The notes: generated by a model from the sequence alone, not told the origin. A stretch of DNA of 64,000 bases from Leptidea sinapis (GCF_905404315.1 NC_066273.1:1860001-1924000); one strand, 5' to 3'; numbered from the stretch's first letter, positions 21,876 through 33,969 are shown. Numbers and translations are program-made.

Positions 21876-23774
21876 GCGCGGTCACGCCCGCTCTTGCACT
21901 GCACGCATCGCACGGCTTGACAGGTCAGGAGCTCAAGAACTCGCAAACCTTTTTAATTAAAAGAAATTTAAAAAACTGAACACAAGGAAGCTAAATTACT
22001 CACATAATATTGCGCCCTAGCGTTAGTTTCTGTTAATTTATTTTGTCTGCGTTCAATTTGTTTAAGCGTACGAACTCAAATATATTTTGCCTCAAACGCA
22101 ACATTGGATTTAATGAAAATTGGCACTGATTTATGTATATTGTTATGAATGCTTTTAGGAGATAATGTGTGAATTGTGTTCAGTATTGCCGACTTGCATT
22201 TTACATGATATGTTGCATTTCCCGACGTTATATTTAGTTTATTATTTGTTGTATTAATAAAAAAGCAAGTCTCCTTTGAATAATGTTCATTTTTTATAAC
22301 AATAATTGTTGTAACCGGTCAAGTACCTACATAGAGAACTTTTTATTTAGTTTTTAGCTAAAATTTTACGGTTTTCGGCTATTTAAGTTATTTATGTTTA
22401 AACCGCTTCAGATCGGTTTTGTTTTTGTCGAGTCATTTGTCAGAGTACAGTTAAACTTTTAGATTTTTCTAGTATTTACAACATATTTGTACGTAACATA
22501 GTACAAACCTACTACCTTTTGGTAGGTACGATCGTCTCGTTTCGACGCTCAGGAAATTTATCGTTAGTAAGGGTTTAAAAACAATTCAGTCTACGGTTAA
22601 CCCGAATGAAATCATAGATGCAAATCGATTTTGTCCTTTAATAACTGTTTCAAAAAACAGGTTTTAATCCGTTTTAATGTTGGTGGGTAAGATGGGTAAC
22701 ATCTTGTAGTAGTGTAATAATTATTGCATATTAACATTTGCAAGCATGTATTTATTACAGATTGAAACAAAATAGGCAAAGACAATTATTTTCTTAAAAT
22801 TTTATTCGTTTAAAATAATAACATGTCAGTTTAATCGTAATCTTAGAGAGAGAAGATGAGAAAGAGAGTACAAATACTAGTAATGGAATTCCAAAAACAA
22901 TTGAAAACGCGGCATAAGATATTAGAAAGAATGTGATTTGAAGTTTAGAGATTTTTTACCGTTTAAGCTCTGAATAGGAGAATCAATTAATATTATATTT
23001 ATAACACGACTAGAGTCATTAATATTGTCATAAATATGCTAAATAGATTCAGAGCACATTGGAAATGATTTGTTATATCTGTTATATTTTATGAGTGTCC
23101 GTTAATTACAAATTTAATTTGCTACTGGAATATATTCTAGGTTTTATTTAATTTTTAACTATCAGGTTCTAATTTTTAACAATTTCAGAATCAATAATCT
23201 TATCGCCAATAATTAAACAATATATTAATGAATTCATTTATCATTTGTCGATCTGTAATTTAATTAAGTTTTAAGATTATGTTGAATTCACAAGTCGTTC
23301 AATTTTAAGTGAAAATTGCTATGACGTACTATGTGCACATATATACCATCATACGTATGTGTACTCGTTTGTCCTTCTCTTCTTTAAAAAAAATAGAAAA
23401 ATTGTGTGCGTACGAAGAACATGAAAAAAAGGTGAAAATTCTTTGGCTAACTAATTTTTAAATCTTGTTTATACTAATATTAATCTACTCTCTAAATCTA
23501 ATGTTTTTTGTCGATATTAGAAATTATTGATTATTTTTTTGAAATTAAAATTTATAAAAGAGAATTTTTGTAATATTTTATTTTATGAAAAGTTATAGTA
23601 TATTAAATTCCACATATTATTTTTAAATATTGCAACTTCCTTACCTTCAAATACATTATTATCACAAAATGTTTATTTTTAAATTTAACACAGTAAACAG
23701 TTTACACATTGTACATGCATACAAATGATAATGTAAATAAATAAAAAAATGCGTTTACAAGACGAATAATAATA
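21876..23774. other. unassigned AT-rich stretch
   Basis: About 1.9 kb without a supported gene. GTACTCGTTTGTCCTTCTCT then TCTTTAAAAAAAAT at 23361-23393 may be the last bases of a LINE-J copy, too short to call. Confidence 0.4.
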
Positions 23775-24042
23775 ATATTGCCACACTTTTTGCACAAATT
23801 ATCTTGCCCCAAATTAGGCATATAGCCTGTGATATGGGTTGCCAGACAACGATATATTTAATACAATATATTTACTTAAACATACATAAATATATATAAA
23901 CATACATAAATACATATAAACATCCATGACTCGGAAACAAACATCCATATTCATCATATAAATGCTTGCACCTACCGGGATTCGAACCCGGGACCTCTAG
24001 CTTAGTAGGTAGGATCGCTAACCACTCGGCTATACAATACGA
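23775..24042 (-). repeat. SINE-1, tRNA-headed, copy at 24 kb
   Basis: On the minus strand the 5' head is tRNA-like: A box TAGCCGAGTGGTTAGCG and a perfect B box GGTTCGAATCC within a CCGGG/CCCGG T-arm. The body follows (ATTTATATGATGAATATGGA, then the GTTTATATGTATTTATGTAT region, here expanded into a short tandem) and ends with CTAATTTGGGGCAAGATAAT. This is a well-known lepidopteran SINE layout. It is transcribed by Pol III in principle through its internal boxes. Confidence 0.85.
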
Positions 24043-24064
24043 ATATACAAATACTCGGCTATAC

Positions 24065-25156
24065 GAATGTTTAGTACAAGACGTTATTTGACAGAATTAA
24101 CATCGAAAGTTCTAATATTTAACTACATACTAAATATACATACTATATAAACGAATACATCAACCAATAGTGTGTATTTTTTCTCCGTCTCTCCGTATTT
24201 CTCTGCATGGCTATGTGCTTCATGCTACGTTCACCCTTTCTCACCGTTTCTCACTCTCTCAATCGTATCAATTCACTTTCTCAATCGTACTCAATCACTC
24301 TCTCCCTCTTATTGGACACATTGTCACTTATATTATAATAATTCCGTTTCATCCGTAAAAAAATGACCCTCATGTGCGCATAGAATTTTTACTTCAAAAA
24401 ATACCTGTGTTGTTCTTGTAAACGTTTCAATAAATATAACATACACTGCCATTGATATTCGATGCACAGTCTTCATTGAGTTGACTTACGAGTTGTGCCA
24501 AGGAGCGTTTTGTACGAGTGTTCTAAATCATGAATTATTCAACGCGATGGTTTTGCATGCATCAATTTGTGAATTTTGCCAATTCGTCAAACACTGCGCA
24601 AGCACTTTACAGAGCAGAAGCGAACTAACTGTAATTTAGTAGTTGTAGATCGTTTCATAGATTTGGAGAAATTTCCAGAAACGTCTATGACTTTTGTGAT
24701 ATTGGAGAAGTTGTATCACTTAAAAGTACTCACTCTACCCCGTAAGCTTCTTATAATTTACCTATCGGTTCCTTAGTTCTAAAGAGAAACAATTTTAAAT
24801 AGGGTTCGAAAAGAAAAAATTCGAGATGTAGCTATAAAACGAAAATATTCTAATTTCTAGACTTATGAAGAAATATTGGAAGTATCAACTCAACTGCATT
24901 CACTTATCGACTTGTTTCTCAGTGGTAATGACTGTGGGCTATCGTTTAAGGAACAATTTCTCATATTCATCTTTTTCTCAAACTTACAGAATTTCAGATT
25001 TGTAAAACTTTAGAACTGAGGTATTGCTGTCGATTAACAAAATCTTTATAGACCAGTGCTGAAGCCTTTGAAAATGATAAAACGTGAAAAAAAAAATAGT
25101 AGTATGGGTTTCATACGTATTGGATAAGGAAGCGAATATAACAAAAATGAAAGGAA
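24065..25156. other. unassigned stretch with pyrimidine-rich tandem
   Basis: 24225-24310 is a pyrimidine-rich imperfect tandem with TCTCAATCGTA occurring twice. The frame at 24576-24776 has no domain I know. Confidence 0.4.
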
Positions 25157-25240
25157 CACTACAAAGCTGTGGAATGAGCTTCCTTGTGCGGTGTTTCGGG
25201 GACGATACGACATGGGTACCTTCAAAGCACGTACACCTTG
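25157..25240 (+). mobile_element. LINE-J internal fragment
   Basis: ACTACAAAGCTGTGGAATGA, CTTCCTTGTGCGGTGTTTC, GGGACGATACGACATGGGTA, ending GCACGTACACCTT. It is cut at both sides: the LINE-J 3' UTR is missing and Rep-A starts within a few bases. Confidence 0.8.
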
Positions 25241-25376
25241 CTAGTCAGAATTTTTGAGTTTTTCAATAATAATAAAATAATCTTGAGCGGCACTGCATTG
25301 TAATGGGCAGAGCGTATCAATTACCATGAGCTGAACGTCCTGCTCGTCTCGTTCCCTATTTTCATTAAAAAAAAAA
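25241..25376 (+). repeat. Rep-A 3' half joined to LINE-J
   Basis: It starts inside the Rep-A hairpin arm (CAGAATTTTTGAGTTTTTCA) and goes to the CTCGTCTCGTTCCCTATTTT tail with an A run. The hairpin's left arm is lost, with the right arm GAGCGGCACTGC kept. Confidence 0.8.
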
Positions 25377-25649
25377 TAACTTGAGATGAATGACATGGCC
25401 TCTGGTCACGCTAAGTACCTACGTGAGCCGGCGCACTCTGGTCACGAAATTGGTACACTCTCAATAGAAGCAATAACAGTGTATGATTAGAGATGATTTG
25501 TGAACTCGACTGTAACCGCTACATGTTTCAATTCAACCCTCGTTAACCCGTATTCAAATATGCCAATACTGTATAGCTATTGAGGTTGAGTTCATAGACT
25601 TATAAACTACTAGCGTACAGACAGAGCATTTGAGAGAGAAGAACATCTT

Positions 25650-25918
25650 TATTTTTATTAAAATGAGGGACGAGACGAGCAGGACGTTCAACTGATAGTA
25701 ATTGATACGCCCTGCCCATAACAATGTAATGCCACTCAGGATTCTTGAAAAACCCCAAAAAATCTGAGTGGCTCTACAACTGCGCTCGTCACCTTGAGAC
25801 ATAAGAGACATAAGTCTCATTTGCCCAGTAGTTTCACTAGCTACGGCGCCCTTCAGACCGAAACACAGTAATGGCGCCGTTGTGGTACCCATAATCTAAC
25901 CGGCATCCTGTGCAGCCT
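25650..25918 (-). repeat. Rep-A copy
   Basis: Near full length on the minus strand, with a deletion that removes one arm of the CAGTAATG hairpin and adjacent bases (the sequence passes from CAGTAATG directly to GCGCCGTTGTGG). The TGCCACTCAG / CTGAGTGGC hairpin shows paired changes: both arms carry A:T where most copies have G:C. Confidence 0.85.
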
Positions 25919-25999
25919 CGCTTTGGTCCATCTCTAACAAAGACATAAAGGCATTAGTAACGCAGTATCTGACTGTCAGATCGTCTTTTCGCTAGTATA

Positions 26000-26450
26000 C
26001 TGACACGAGAGTGTCAGGGATTGGACATAATACTCTGCTTATAGGAACGAGTCTTTATTTGCGTCCATTTTTCTGAATTTGCACTTCGCCGGTCTGCCGC
26101 TGTTCCTTTTGTCGGCGCCGGCATCTTCCACTTCACTGAACACTAGTTCTCTTCTATCTTCCTCTTCTTTTTTCCTTGATCACTTTCCACTTTTCACTTC
26201 CTCTTTTCTTCCTTCTTTGTCCTTTACACTTTCGAGTTTTAATTAGAACTGCCGTATGTCACGCTTAGTACGGCTTATATACCCCCGGATCTGTTCTTTA
26301 TTCAAAATGATTCACCCATTCCATCTTTAAATTTAAATTGTACTAGAAATTTCTTTTAACTATTTTCTTCTTGCTTACACATTTTCAATCCTTTTTTATC
26401 AATTCGATTTGACCCTTAACTTACTAGGAAATTTCCATTAACCTTACAAA
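26000..26450 (-). mobile_element. candidate solo LTR
   Basis: Read on the minus strand: start TGTAAGGTTAATGG; TATA box GGGGTATATAAGCCG at 26272-26286; purine-rich leader; AATAAA within GGACGCAAATAAAGACTCG at about 26055; end near CCAATCCCTGACA. TG...CA ends, a central TATA box and a downstream AATAAA are the expected U3-R-U5 order. No matching 4-6 bp target duplication and no partner LTR were found, so a Pol II promoter of another kind is possible. Confidence 0.35.
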
Positions 26451-26470
26451 ACCCAAACACATACATACAC

Positions 26471-26534
26471 TGGTAGGTGTATCGAACCCGGCTCTACAGC
26501 GTCTGAAGTAAACACTTTTGCGCTGAGCTACGAG
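26471..26534 (-). repeat. tRNA-like sequence with encoded CCA
   Basis: The minus strand has TAGCTCAGCGCAAAAG (A box region) and CCGGGTTCGATACACCTACC, ending in A: a B box and a 3' CCA. The 5' acceptor strand does not pair with the 3' side. An encoded CCA fits a reverse-transcribed tRNA end (SINE head or primer copy), but three bases can match by chance. Confidence 0.4.
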
Positions 26535-27632
26535 TATTGCTGACAGAGCTGTCAAAATTATCAATGCCTTAAAGTTTGGCAACTCTTGTCATGTACGTTG
26601 CTGCATGACATGAAGTATGACAACTCTCGTCATCGAAATACGTCGAAGCGTTGCAACGCGACAATACTCTATATAAGTCTATGGATTGCGTATATGCCAC
26701 AGATAAGCAAAACAAATGCTCTTCTCTGAAATACTTTCGTATATTATTATAGGAATTGACGCAGACATTATATTATTTAGATTAAATAGCTCTAAAAGAA
26801 GACTCCATTGAAGATCTTGTTAATGTTAAGTGTTAACTATATCCTGACTCATAAAGTTTTCAACTTGAGAGGAATTTGAATCTGTATTCCTGTAATGCGG
26901 TATAATATTGATTAGATATAAAAGCAGGGTCGTTAACATTTAATAAGGTTTTATGTTTACTACTTAAGTACTAACTCCTTGGAAGTGTTCCCTGCCGCAT
27001 ACCTTAGCTTAGAGCTAAGCACATGCTGATAAAGCTTTCTATTTCCTAGAATAGGCTTTAAACTCAAATGAGAAATGTAGTTGTTATGTATACATTGGTC
27101 CATTAACATTAAATAACTTTCTACATGGTTTATGCTAAGCTGTAAGCTACAAGATCATGAACAACGATGTCGCCACTATTCAATTTCAATTTAATGATTA
27201 TGAGTGAAATCAACTTGCTTTATGTTTGATGTGTTTTTAAAATAAAATAAAGTAAATACATTTGGCCATCTTAACCCACCGGGTTTGCCGATATGCTAAC
27301 GAAGGGTTGAGGACAACCGGGGCTCGATGAACACCTCTCCACGAAGCGAAACGTGCCCAAAAACGTAAGGACTATACTGCGATAGAGACTGCCAGATGTC
27401 GACTTCTTGGAGTATTCAAAAATTTGTATGGAACTTTGCCCACGATACTCCAACCATTCTTTTCCAACACCATATTTCGAGAGCATCTATCTGCTTCTCA
27501 TTCCCTATATTGTTAGTTTCTGTGGCTTCGGTAGCTTTTTGAACGTTACGTTTTCTCCAAAGTGTATTAAGTCCTGGTCTCACCATCATACCAGAGAGGC
27601 TCTATGTACAGGACGCTGGTTAGATGGCCACA
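26535..27632. other. unassigned stretch
   Basis: No supported gene. Frames near 27271-27486 and 27407-27694 are overlapping, on opposite strands and without domains; the second runs into Rep-A. Confidence 0.4.
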
Positions 27633-27909
27633 CCAGCGGCGCCTTTTTCTGCCGTGTAGCAGTACTGTATAAGCATTATTGTGTTTCGATCTGAAGGGTG
27701 CCGTAGCTAGTGAAATTACTGGGCAAATATCAAAAATACTTAACATCTTATGACTCAAGATGACGAGCGAACGAACGATATTGTAGTGCCGCTCAAATTT
27801 TTGGGTTTTTTTAAGAATCCTGAGCGGCAATGCAATGTAATGGGCAAGGCGTATCAATTACCATCAACTGAACGACCTGCTCGTCTCGTCTTTTTTGTCA
27901 TAACAAAAA
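27633..27909 (+). repeat. Rep-A copy lacking the head
   Basis: It starts at AGCGGCGCCTTTTTCTGCCG and reaches the CTCGTCTCGTC tail. The 40-bp head is absent. The TGCCGCTCAAATTTTTGGGT hairpin is intact on its right arm (CTGAGCGGCA) with one changed base on the left. Confidence 0.8.
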
Positions 27910-28126
27910 ATCTTTAACTTAGACAGTTGTCAAGTAGGGCAGTTGGCCGCTATATCTCATAATCCAAAGTAGATTTTATACGTACCAATGGGCAATGACC
28001 GTGAAAAGGTCTAGCATTAAGGTTTTTGTTAAGTACTTTGAAACCTAGTAACGGTTTAATAGTTCATTAAGACCTAAATTTGACCGTTATACAATAGAAT
28101 TGGCAGGCCAGATAGAACGGGGTATC

Positions 28127-28445
28127 TTTTTACTTTTTTATGGAAGAGAGGACAAAGGAGCGTACACACGGGTCACCTGATGTTAAGTGATCACCGCCGC
28201 TCACATTCTGCTGCAATACCAGAGGAATCACAGGAGTGTTGTCAGCCTTTAACGCGCTTTTTTTAGGTACCCATGTCGTATCGTCCCGGAAACACCACAT
28301 AAGGAAGCTCATTCCACAGCTTGGTTGTACAAAGAAGAAATTTCCTTGACAACCGCACTGTGTAGGACCGCCACACATCCAGACGGTAGGGATGATATCC
28401 TAATTTGTGACGTGTCGTCCGAAGGTGGAATTCGGCGTCGTCCGA
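28127..28445 (-). mobile_element. LINE-J 3' fragment
   Basis: On the minus strand it gives the DVWRSYTVRLSR-like end, SCGMSFLMWCF in a shadow frame, GGTACCTAAAAAAAGCGCG and the 3' UTR to CTTCCATAAAAAAG. At the 5' side a 24-bp block containing GAAGGTGGAATTCGGCGTCG is duplicated in tandem at about 28420-28462. Confidence 0.8.
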
Positions 28446-30022
28446 AGGTGGAATTCGGCGTCGTCCGAATCAGTACCTGTAGACATAGTAATTTATATTC
28501 ACACTTCTAAGATCTTATACACTTTCGTTTCTGAATTTCTACAAGTCTCGTGAACACCATGAAGAGAGCCAATTCTGATGATGACGTAAAAAAATTGGTT
28601 CAGATCATGTTTCAAGGCCTAGCAAATGACATCATTGTTATAAAATGAGCATCCAACTCATAAATTGTAATATGACTGCCTCGTTGACTGACACGAGCAA
28701 GCAACATCCATTGTTACCAGCCAAATGAATTGCAAATAACACGCTTTGGTACTTTATTACTTTTCGTGCAAAAGCACTTCATATTCGAACTGGCTGATTA
28801 GTTCAGGTTCTATTCGAGAATCGGATGTCTTTCAGCAAAAAATACTTGTTATGCAATATTTTACTATGTTGCTATGGACAGAGAGGCGAAATTTGCAAGC
28901 ACTGTATACAATTTGATATTCTTAGACATGAAAGGTATTACTTGAGTTGGAGAAGGCTGGCTTCGCTAACGATGTGATATTTCGTCAGGGAATTTGCATT
29001 CATAAGCATTTGTAGTTGATTTTTCTTCTCAAATTCTGTAAATCTATTGAAGTGATTTGGGTTTGTGTTGAATCTGGTATGGGTTTATTTATACTACAAT
29101 TTTTTAGTTAGGTTATAATAAAGTTGTTACATTTGCAATATATATAATCACTTTATAACTTTACTCGGTCAGCCTGCCTGCGACTTTGAATGAAATGTTC
29201 TATATACCCAAAAATACACCTTTTATCGAAACACAACAGCATATTAGTTATCAAGAAATCAGCTTACACGATATAAAGTAAAAAGCAATAGTTGAAAAAA
29301 ATAAATAAATTTCTTTACATATTAAAAAACACAATTAATTTAGGTATAGAATATAGTTAATTATTTTGAATTACGTTTATCAATAATATAATAACAGTAA
29401 TTAAAATATTTGGTTCACATTGCAATATAATATACTTCGATACAGACTAATTAACATACTCGTAGAAGCTAAGAAAAAAAAAAACAAAAAGCAACTCCAA
29501 AGATCGCCGTCAGACAGTCTGTACCTTACTTATTATAGGGTTGTCTCTCGTGTATGGAATTTTTAAATGCGATTTAGCTTTACAATCAAAATAAAATTAA
29601 AAGAAGTACTAGATTTGTTAAATAATGCTGGCGGTATTATAAAAATAAAACATTCAGAAGTAAATCTTTGTGTAAACCTAATGAGAATAATGTTAGCTTT
29701 ACCTTTGCTTTCCGATGAAATATTTGTATTTAACAGTTAGAGATAGCTCGAAAACTATAGAACCTGAAAAGTGTAACGACAGACTTTTGGCATTCACCCA
29801 AATTCTAGACGATCCACCTTTCCAATGAAAAAAGCATTAATTTGCTGAAATAATTTTATACAGGTCACAGCTAGCAAAGCATTGAAGGTGTGAACTCTTC
29901 TAATGTGTTTCATAAAATTGAGAATTATTGTTTGTTACGCTTGTACGCCTTAACTACCCAAATAATCATGAGGAACTTTGGAAATACTAAGAATAATTAA
30001 TTTTATTAATATTTAATTTCTA
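28446..30022. other. unassigned stretch
   Basis: About 1.6 kb with no supported gene. A/T runs are frequent from 29280 to 29490. Confidence 0.4.
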
Positions 30023-30026
30023 TTAA

Positions 30027-30459
30027 GGCGACACTAAATGCCAGCGACCTTGAGCGTTATGAGTTCACCGCTGCCGGCCCGCCATCTATGTAACAAAGCC
30101 AATCTTTTCAAAATTCTTGCGTGGGAAACAGTTTATATGCTTACAATCCTCGTTATTAACTACTAATCTGAATAAATGAACCTACACAAAAAAATACAAG
30201 CTATAAGAAAAACTTTTATGAGAGAAGTACCAAACAAATGCGTCACGCCATGCCAATGTTTAACTTCAAAGAAAAGTGGTAGTTCAAGAAGGCTCGGCAG
30301 TGTTAACTATAACCAACAGCAAGTATTAGCAACCTACAAATGAGACTTAAGGATATGTATAACTGGATTAAGTAGTGTTCATAGCTCGAAATGCTATACT
30401 TTCACCACAAAACTTGTCTAAAAACACCATGTTTGCGTGTTTTCTGCTTACTCTTCGCC
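30027..30459. mobile_element. TTAA-flanked MITE, copy 1
   Basis: It is 433 bp. TTAA stands at both borders (30023-30026 and 30460-30463); ends are GGCGACACTAAATGCC and GCTTACTCTTCGCC, giving a short inverted repeat GGCGA. The copies at 35572 and 43950-44293 share the interior. TTAA targets are typical of piggyBac-type elements, but the ends are not the usual CCYT form, so the class is tentative. Confidence 0.7.
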
Positions 30460-30463
30460 TTAA

Positions 30464-30944
30464 AGAGATCCCTTCACAGTTTTGTAATAAATAACGTCAT
30501 TATTCACAAGAGGCAACCCTATTATTGTAGGTATTGGAGCGCAAAATTGCATTGACCGCCAAGAAACTTGATACCTCGCAAGTTCACTCAATCAGACGCT
30601 CTCTTTTATCTTATTAACATTCATTACTGACAAACTTCATCATTTTATACTCATTTACTGACAATGAAGGATGGCCGCTCTCGAGTTTTACGAAGGGCTG
30701 GCTTTATTTTTGCTTTTCAATGACCCTCAACAAGTTATAATAGACTACAGAGCTTGGGAGAATTAGATTTTACGAAAGTGTTACATAATTATATGATATT
30801 TAAGGAATACGTAATCAAAGACATAATTTAGGAAACGAATGGGAATTAAATATTCTGTGACAGACTGTTTTCGTTTTATACTGGGCTTCTTCTTGTGTTC
30901 TATATGATTAAGCTATTTTTAATATTGTTATTGGGCACATAGCT
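30464..30944. other. unassigned stretch
   Basis: No supported gene or repeat. Confidence 0.4.
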
Positions 30945-31165
30945 CGACGGACAGATGGCTGTTGGGGCAGTAAAGTCCTCGAATGGTGACCACATACCGG
31001 AAGACGTAGTGTTGGTAGGCCTCTACATGATGGACCGACGATCTGGTCAAGATCGCCGGAACAGGTTGGATGAGGGCAGAGTAGGACCTATCGTAATGGC
31101 GATCTTTGGGGGAGGCCTTTGTCCAGCAGTGGACGTCTTCCCACTGATATGATGATGATGGAAAT
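30945..31165 (+). mobile_element. LINE-F 3' end, RTE-like, with TGATGA tail
   Basis: In shifting frames it reads GRWGSKVLEW-like, then SVGRPPTRWTDDLVK-like with TGWMRAEXD, and WRSLGEAFVQQWTSS before the stop, the C-terminal signature of a common lepidopteran endonuclease-reverse transcriptase. It ends in a TGATATGATGATGATGG repeat, as RTE-type elements often do. The open frame at 30955-31152 is a shadow frame. Confidence 0.75.
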
Positions 31166-32359
31166 ATTGTTTGATGTTATCTAGTACTTATAAATACAGC
31201 AAACGAGCTCCTTATTAAACCCTTAAATTGTATTCCCGATTTGATTGTAAATTAGATCCTTATTTAGCAGCACTTCCATTTACATTCGGTGTAAATCGCC
31301 CCAATAATCTACTTTCAACCACCATTCTTTCATGGCCAAATCATGATGATGAGAGAGGCCCAGTCGCTTTTATATCTCAAAAAAATACAATATTAACTCA
31401 GTAAACTAGTATTTTCTGGAAATATCCAGAAATATTTTTTAGTTAATTCATTCAGACTTCTCAATTTGTGAATTTTTCCAGGGCTGATCTAACTGACATC
31501 ACGAAAGCCCAGAATTCGTTATCGTCAGAAATCCTTATATTTAGTTATATCTTGTACACTATCATAACTAATTTACCGAATCATTTTCCATATTAATTCT
31601 TTGCTGATTTGTGTACTCCTTCAATTTCTATTTGTTTATTATATTTCGAAAGCCGTGCCAACAATTGAGGGATATGAAGTGCTTGTTTCAATTACGGTCC
31701 GAGGCTCGAAGCCTATTCACCTGGCGTGAAGTGTTTGATAATGAACGTTCCAGATTCTATCAAGCGTGGATTATTCACAAGTCTCCTCAAATAGGGCCAA
31801 TCCACCCGCACAGACAATTCGAATAAAACGTCATTGCAGCTAAAAGGATCGCTTAAGGAAACGCACGCGAAATTGACGCTTATGTCATTTTGTGTAGGAT
31901 GCATTGCAGACTGTATGTCGCTTGTAGGTTAAGCGTTGCAGAATTCTTTTTGCGTTTTATTTTGAATCTGCAATGGGATTTGTAACACGTGCGTTGGTCC
32001 TCTGTGAGTTGATTAAAACAGATGGTAAGTCAATAATGATGGTGAATAAACGCGACACGTGTTTATTAAAGATGGGGGCGATGGTTGCGTGCTTGTATTG
32101 TTTCTTATTCCGCATATATCTTTAATTAATCTTGCATACTCATGCAAAGAGCCGATCGAGTTCTGAGAACATTTTTATTTTTATCCATACGGGTCGAATA
32201 CGGACTCAAAGCGATCAAATGAGGATCGAATTTCATTTTTTTCTATTCTTTGCATTTTAATATTTTTTATTTATTTAATAATATAATCAAGCCTGTCTCT
32301 TGAAAGGATTCTGTTATAGGTAGAGTTCCCATTTAAATAATTTATACGTTAGAATAATA
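31166..32359. other. unassigned, apparently low-repeat stretch
   Basis: The segment around 31600-32080 has more even composition than its surroundings and no match to the repeats in the window. A 51-codon stretch from the ATG at 31674 to 31826 (+) has no domain I know. It could be single-copy non-coding DNA; I do not call a gene. Confidence 0.35.
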
Positions 32360-32369
32360 ATTATATATA

Positions 32370-32645
32370 GAATCTTGATAGAGTCTCTTGCTGTTAGACT
32401 ACCGATGGTAACAGGCCAGGTTTAATGTCTTGTGTGCTAATCAAATAACAGAGTTGCTATATGGCAACGGCAGCAGACAGGAGGTTAATACTTAAGTGTG
32501 CGTCTTTAGCTACGTCTTACACTCGCGATTTGTATGTTATTTTGTGTTAGTGTGCGTGCATTGCTCAAAATACAGGTTAACTGTCAACCTCATTTTTTTT
32601 CGAGGTTTTCACAGCTGTCATAATCTATCTACATGTATTAATGGT
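32370..32645 (+). repeat. Rep-G copy
   Basis: GAGTCTCTTGCTGTTAGACT, an ACAGGCCAGGTTTAATG block, AGCTACGTCTTACACTCGCG, TTTGTATGT and TCACAGCTGTCATAATCTA follow in order. Parts are repeated at 34.3 (-), 38.95 (+) and 43.7 kb (-). No frame or terminal repeat was identified. Confidence 0.6.
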
Positions 32646-32800
32646 CTAAGATTGGCCACGATCTTGGAAGAATTTTGTCCTTCAATAGAAGGACATATTT
32701 AATTATTGACAAAATTAATTATTAATTCCAAATTAATTATTAATTACAATAAATTATTAATTCGAAATGAATTATTAATTATATTATATTTATTAATAAG
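32646..32800. repeat. hairpin and AT-rich tandem repeat
   Basis: GTCCTTCAATAGAAGGAC at about 32677-32694 is a 7-bp hairpin. From 32708 to 32786 units like ATTAATTATTAATT recur four to five times. Confidence 0.6.
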
Positions 32801-33147
32801 ATACATAAAAGCTTTAAGGGTAAATGTATACGCTTTACTAATAAAGTCTCAGCCACTGTTCAGGCATTATCTATAAATAAATTTAAATGTTTTATTAAAA
32901 AATGTCTCTGTTGTAAGTTCTACTACTCCACAGCTGAATATCTAAGTGATCGGACAGCCTGGGACTAGATTATGATTATTTTACAGCAATAGCAATGACA
33001 GTACAATATTGTATATTTCATTAAAAAGGACGCAAAAAAAAGAACGCTGGGAGAGTTTCTTGCGGCCCTTCTTCTCTCTCAGAGCGCCATTTGTTTCCAA
33101 AGCGGTAGTAGTGTCTATACGCAGTAAAGCTATATAGTAGAATATTC
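32801..33147 (+). mobile_element. LINE-C 3' fragment
   Basis: TAAAGCTTTAAGGGTAAATG leads into the end of the ORF (AVSATVQALSINKFKCFIKK-like) and the 3' UTR with TCGGACAGCCTGGGACTAG, GGGAGAGTTTCTTGCGGCCC and CCAAAGCGGTAGTAGTGTC. It is the same element as at 20.1 kb, in the other orientation. Confidence 0.8.
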
Positions 33148-33150
33148 TAA

Positions 33151-33288
33151 CCCCCTTATTCATAATGGTCCGCTAACTTAAAACAGCCGCTAAGGAGTGC
33201 TTTTTCTCATTCTGACGTAGGTCAATAGAAGAAGACAGAGTGAGAATTAGCAATGCTTTAAGTTAGCAGACTATTATGAATAAGGGGG
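33151..33288. mobile_element. foldback Harbinger-like MITE
   Basis: It is 138 bp and almost wholly palindromic: CCCCCTTATTCATAATGGTC at the left and, reverse complemented, CCCCCTTATTCATAATAGTC at the right, both continuing into YGCTAACTTAAA. TAA flanks both sides (33148-33150 and 33289-33291). The interior arms CTCATTCTGACG and CAGAGTGAGAATT pair further, so a transcript would fold into one long hairpin. Confidence 0.88.
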
Positions 33289-33291
33289 TAA

Positions 33292-33969
33292 GTCTATAAG
33301 TTGTAAAAGTTTAGAATTGCACTTAACTAATAAACTGTAGAATAAAAACAAACGCATAAGAACCACGCAGAAAATTGTTCAACCGATAATATTCCGATAT
33401 GTTTTTTCTTAATCCGCATGCTATTGTCTGTCCTGTAGACTTTTTGGCTTAACTTCGGCTAAAATGGCCGTCGCGCACGAAGGCTCTGCAGGGAATTTGT
33501 AAAAAGACGTCGAGACTCAGTTCGAGGTCCGACGCGAGGCGCCCCAGGAATGTGTATTGTTGTATCGAAGCCGGCTAATATTGCTAAATGTAACGTGCAG
33601 TGATTTAAACAACAGCACACACTATTATATTAAGCCGGCTATACATAAAAGCTTAAGAGCTTCGTCAGAATTTATATATACCTTAGATCAATTATAGGTC
33701 TAGTCTCAACCTTATTTTGCTCACCGCCCACTTTGAGAATATGTTTTTTTCTAGAGCCCACCATCTTAATTTTAGTTACAATCTGTCGCGAATTTAAAAC
33801 AGCTATTGCCACGATTATATTTAAACGTAAGATATTTTATAGTATATAGTATTATATTATTATTATGCCCCCCCCCCCGAAAGTCTCAAACTCCCACACT
33901 ATGACAGCTGTGAAAACGTGGAATATAATTAAGTTAAGAACTAACCTCTAACACAAAGTGTGATACAAA
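33292..33969. other. unassigned stretch
   Basis: No supported gene. It contains a run of ten C at 33871-33880. Sequence near 33460-33560 is more GC-rich than usual but has no splice-bounded frame. Confidence 0.4.

Noticed and set aside
23965..24042. Functional tRNA gene
   Set aside because: Head of SINE-1: the acceptor arm does not close, and the body matches 35.2 kb.
24576..24776. 66-codon frame with LEKFPETSMTFVILEKLYHL
   Set aside because: Reads like protein, but no homologue came to mind, and the neighbouring frames do not continue it.
31611..31826. 71-codon frame
   Set aside because: No domain, no splice or poly(A) context, and composition like its surroundings.
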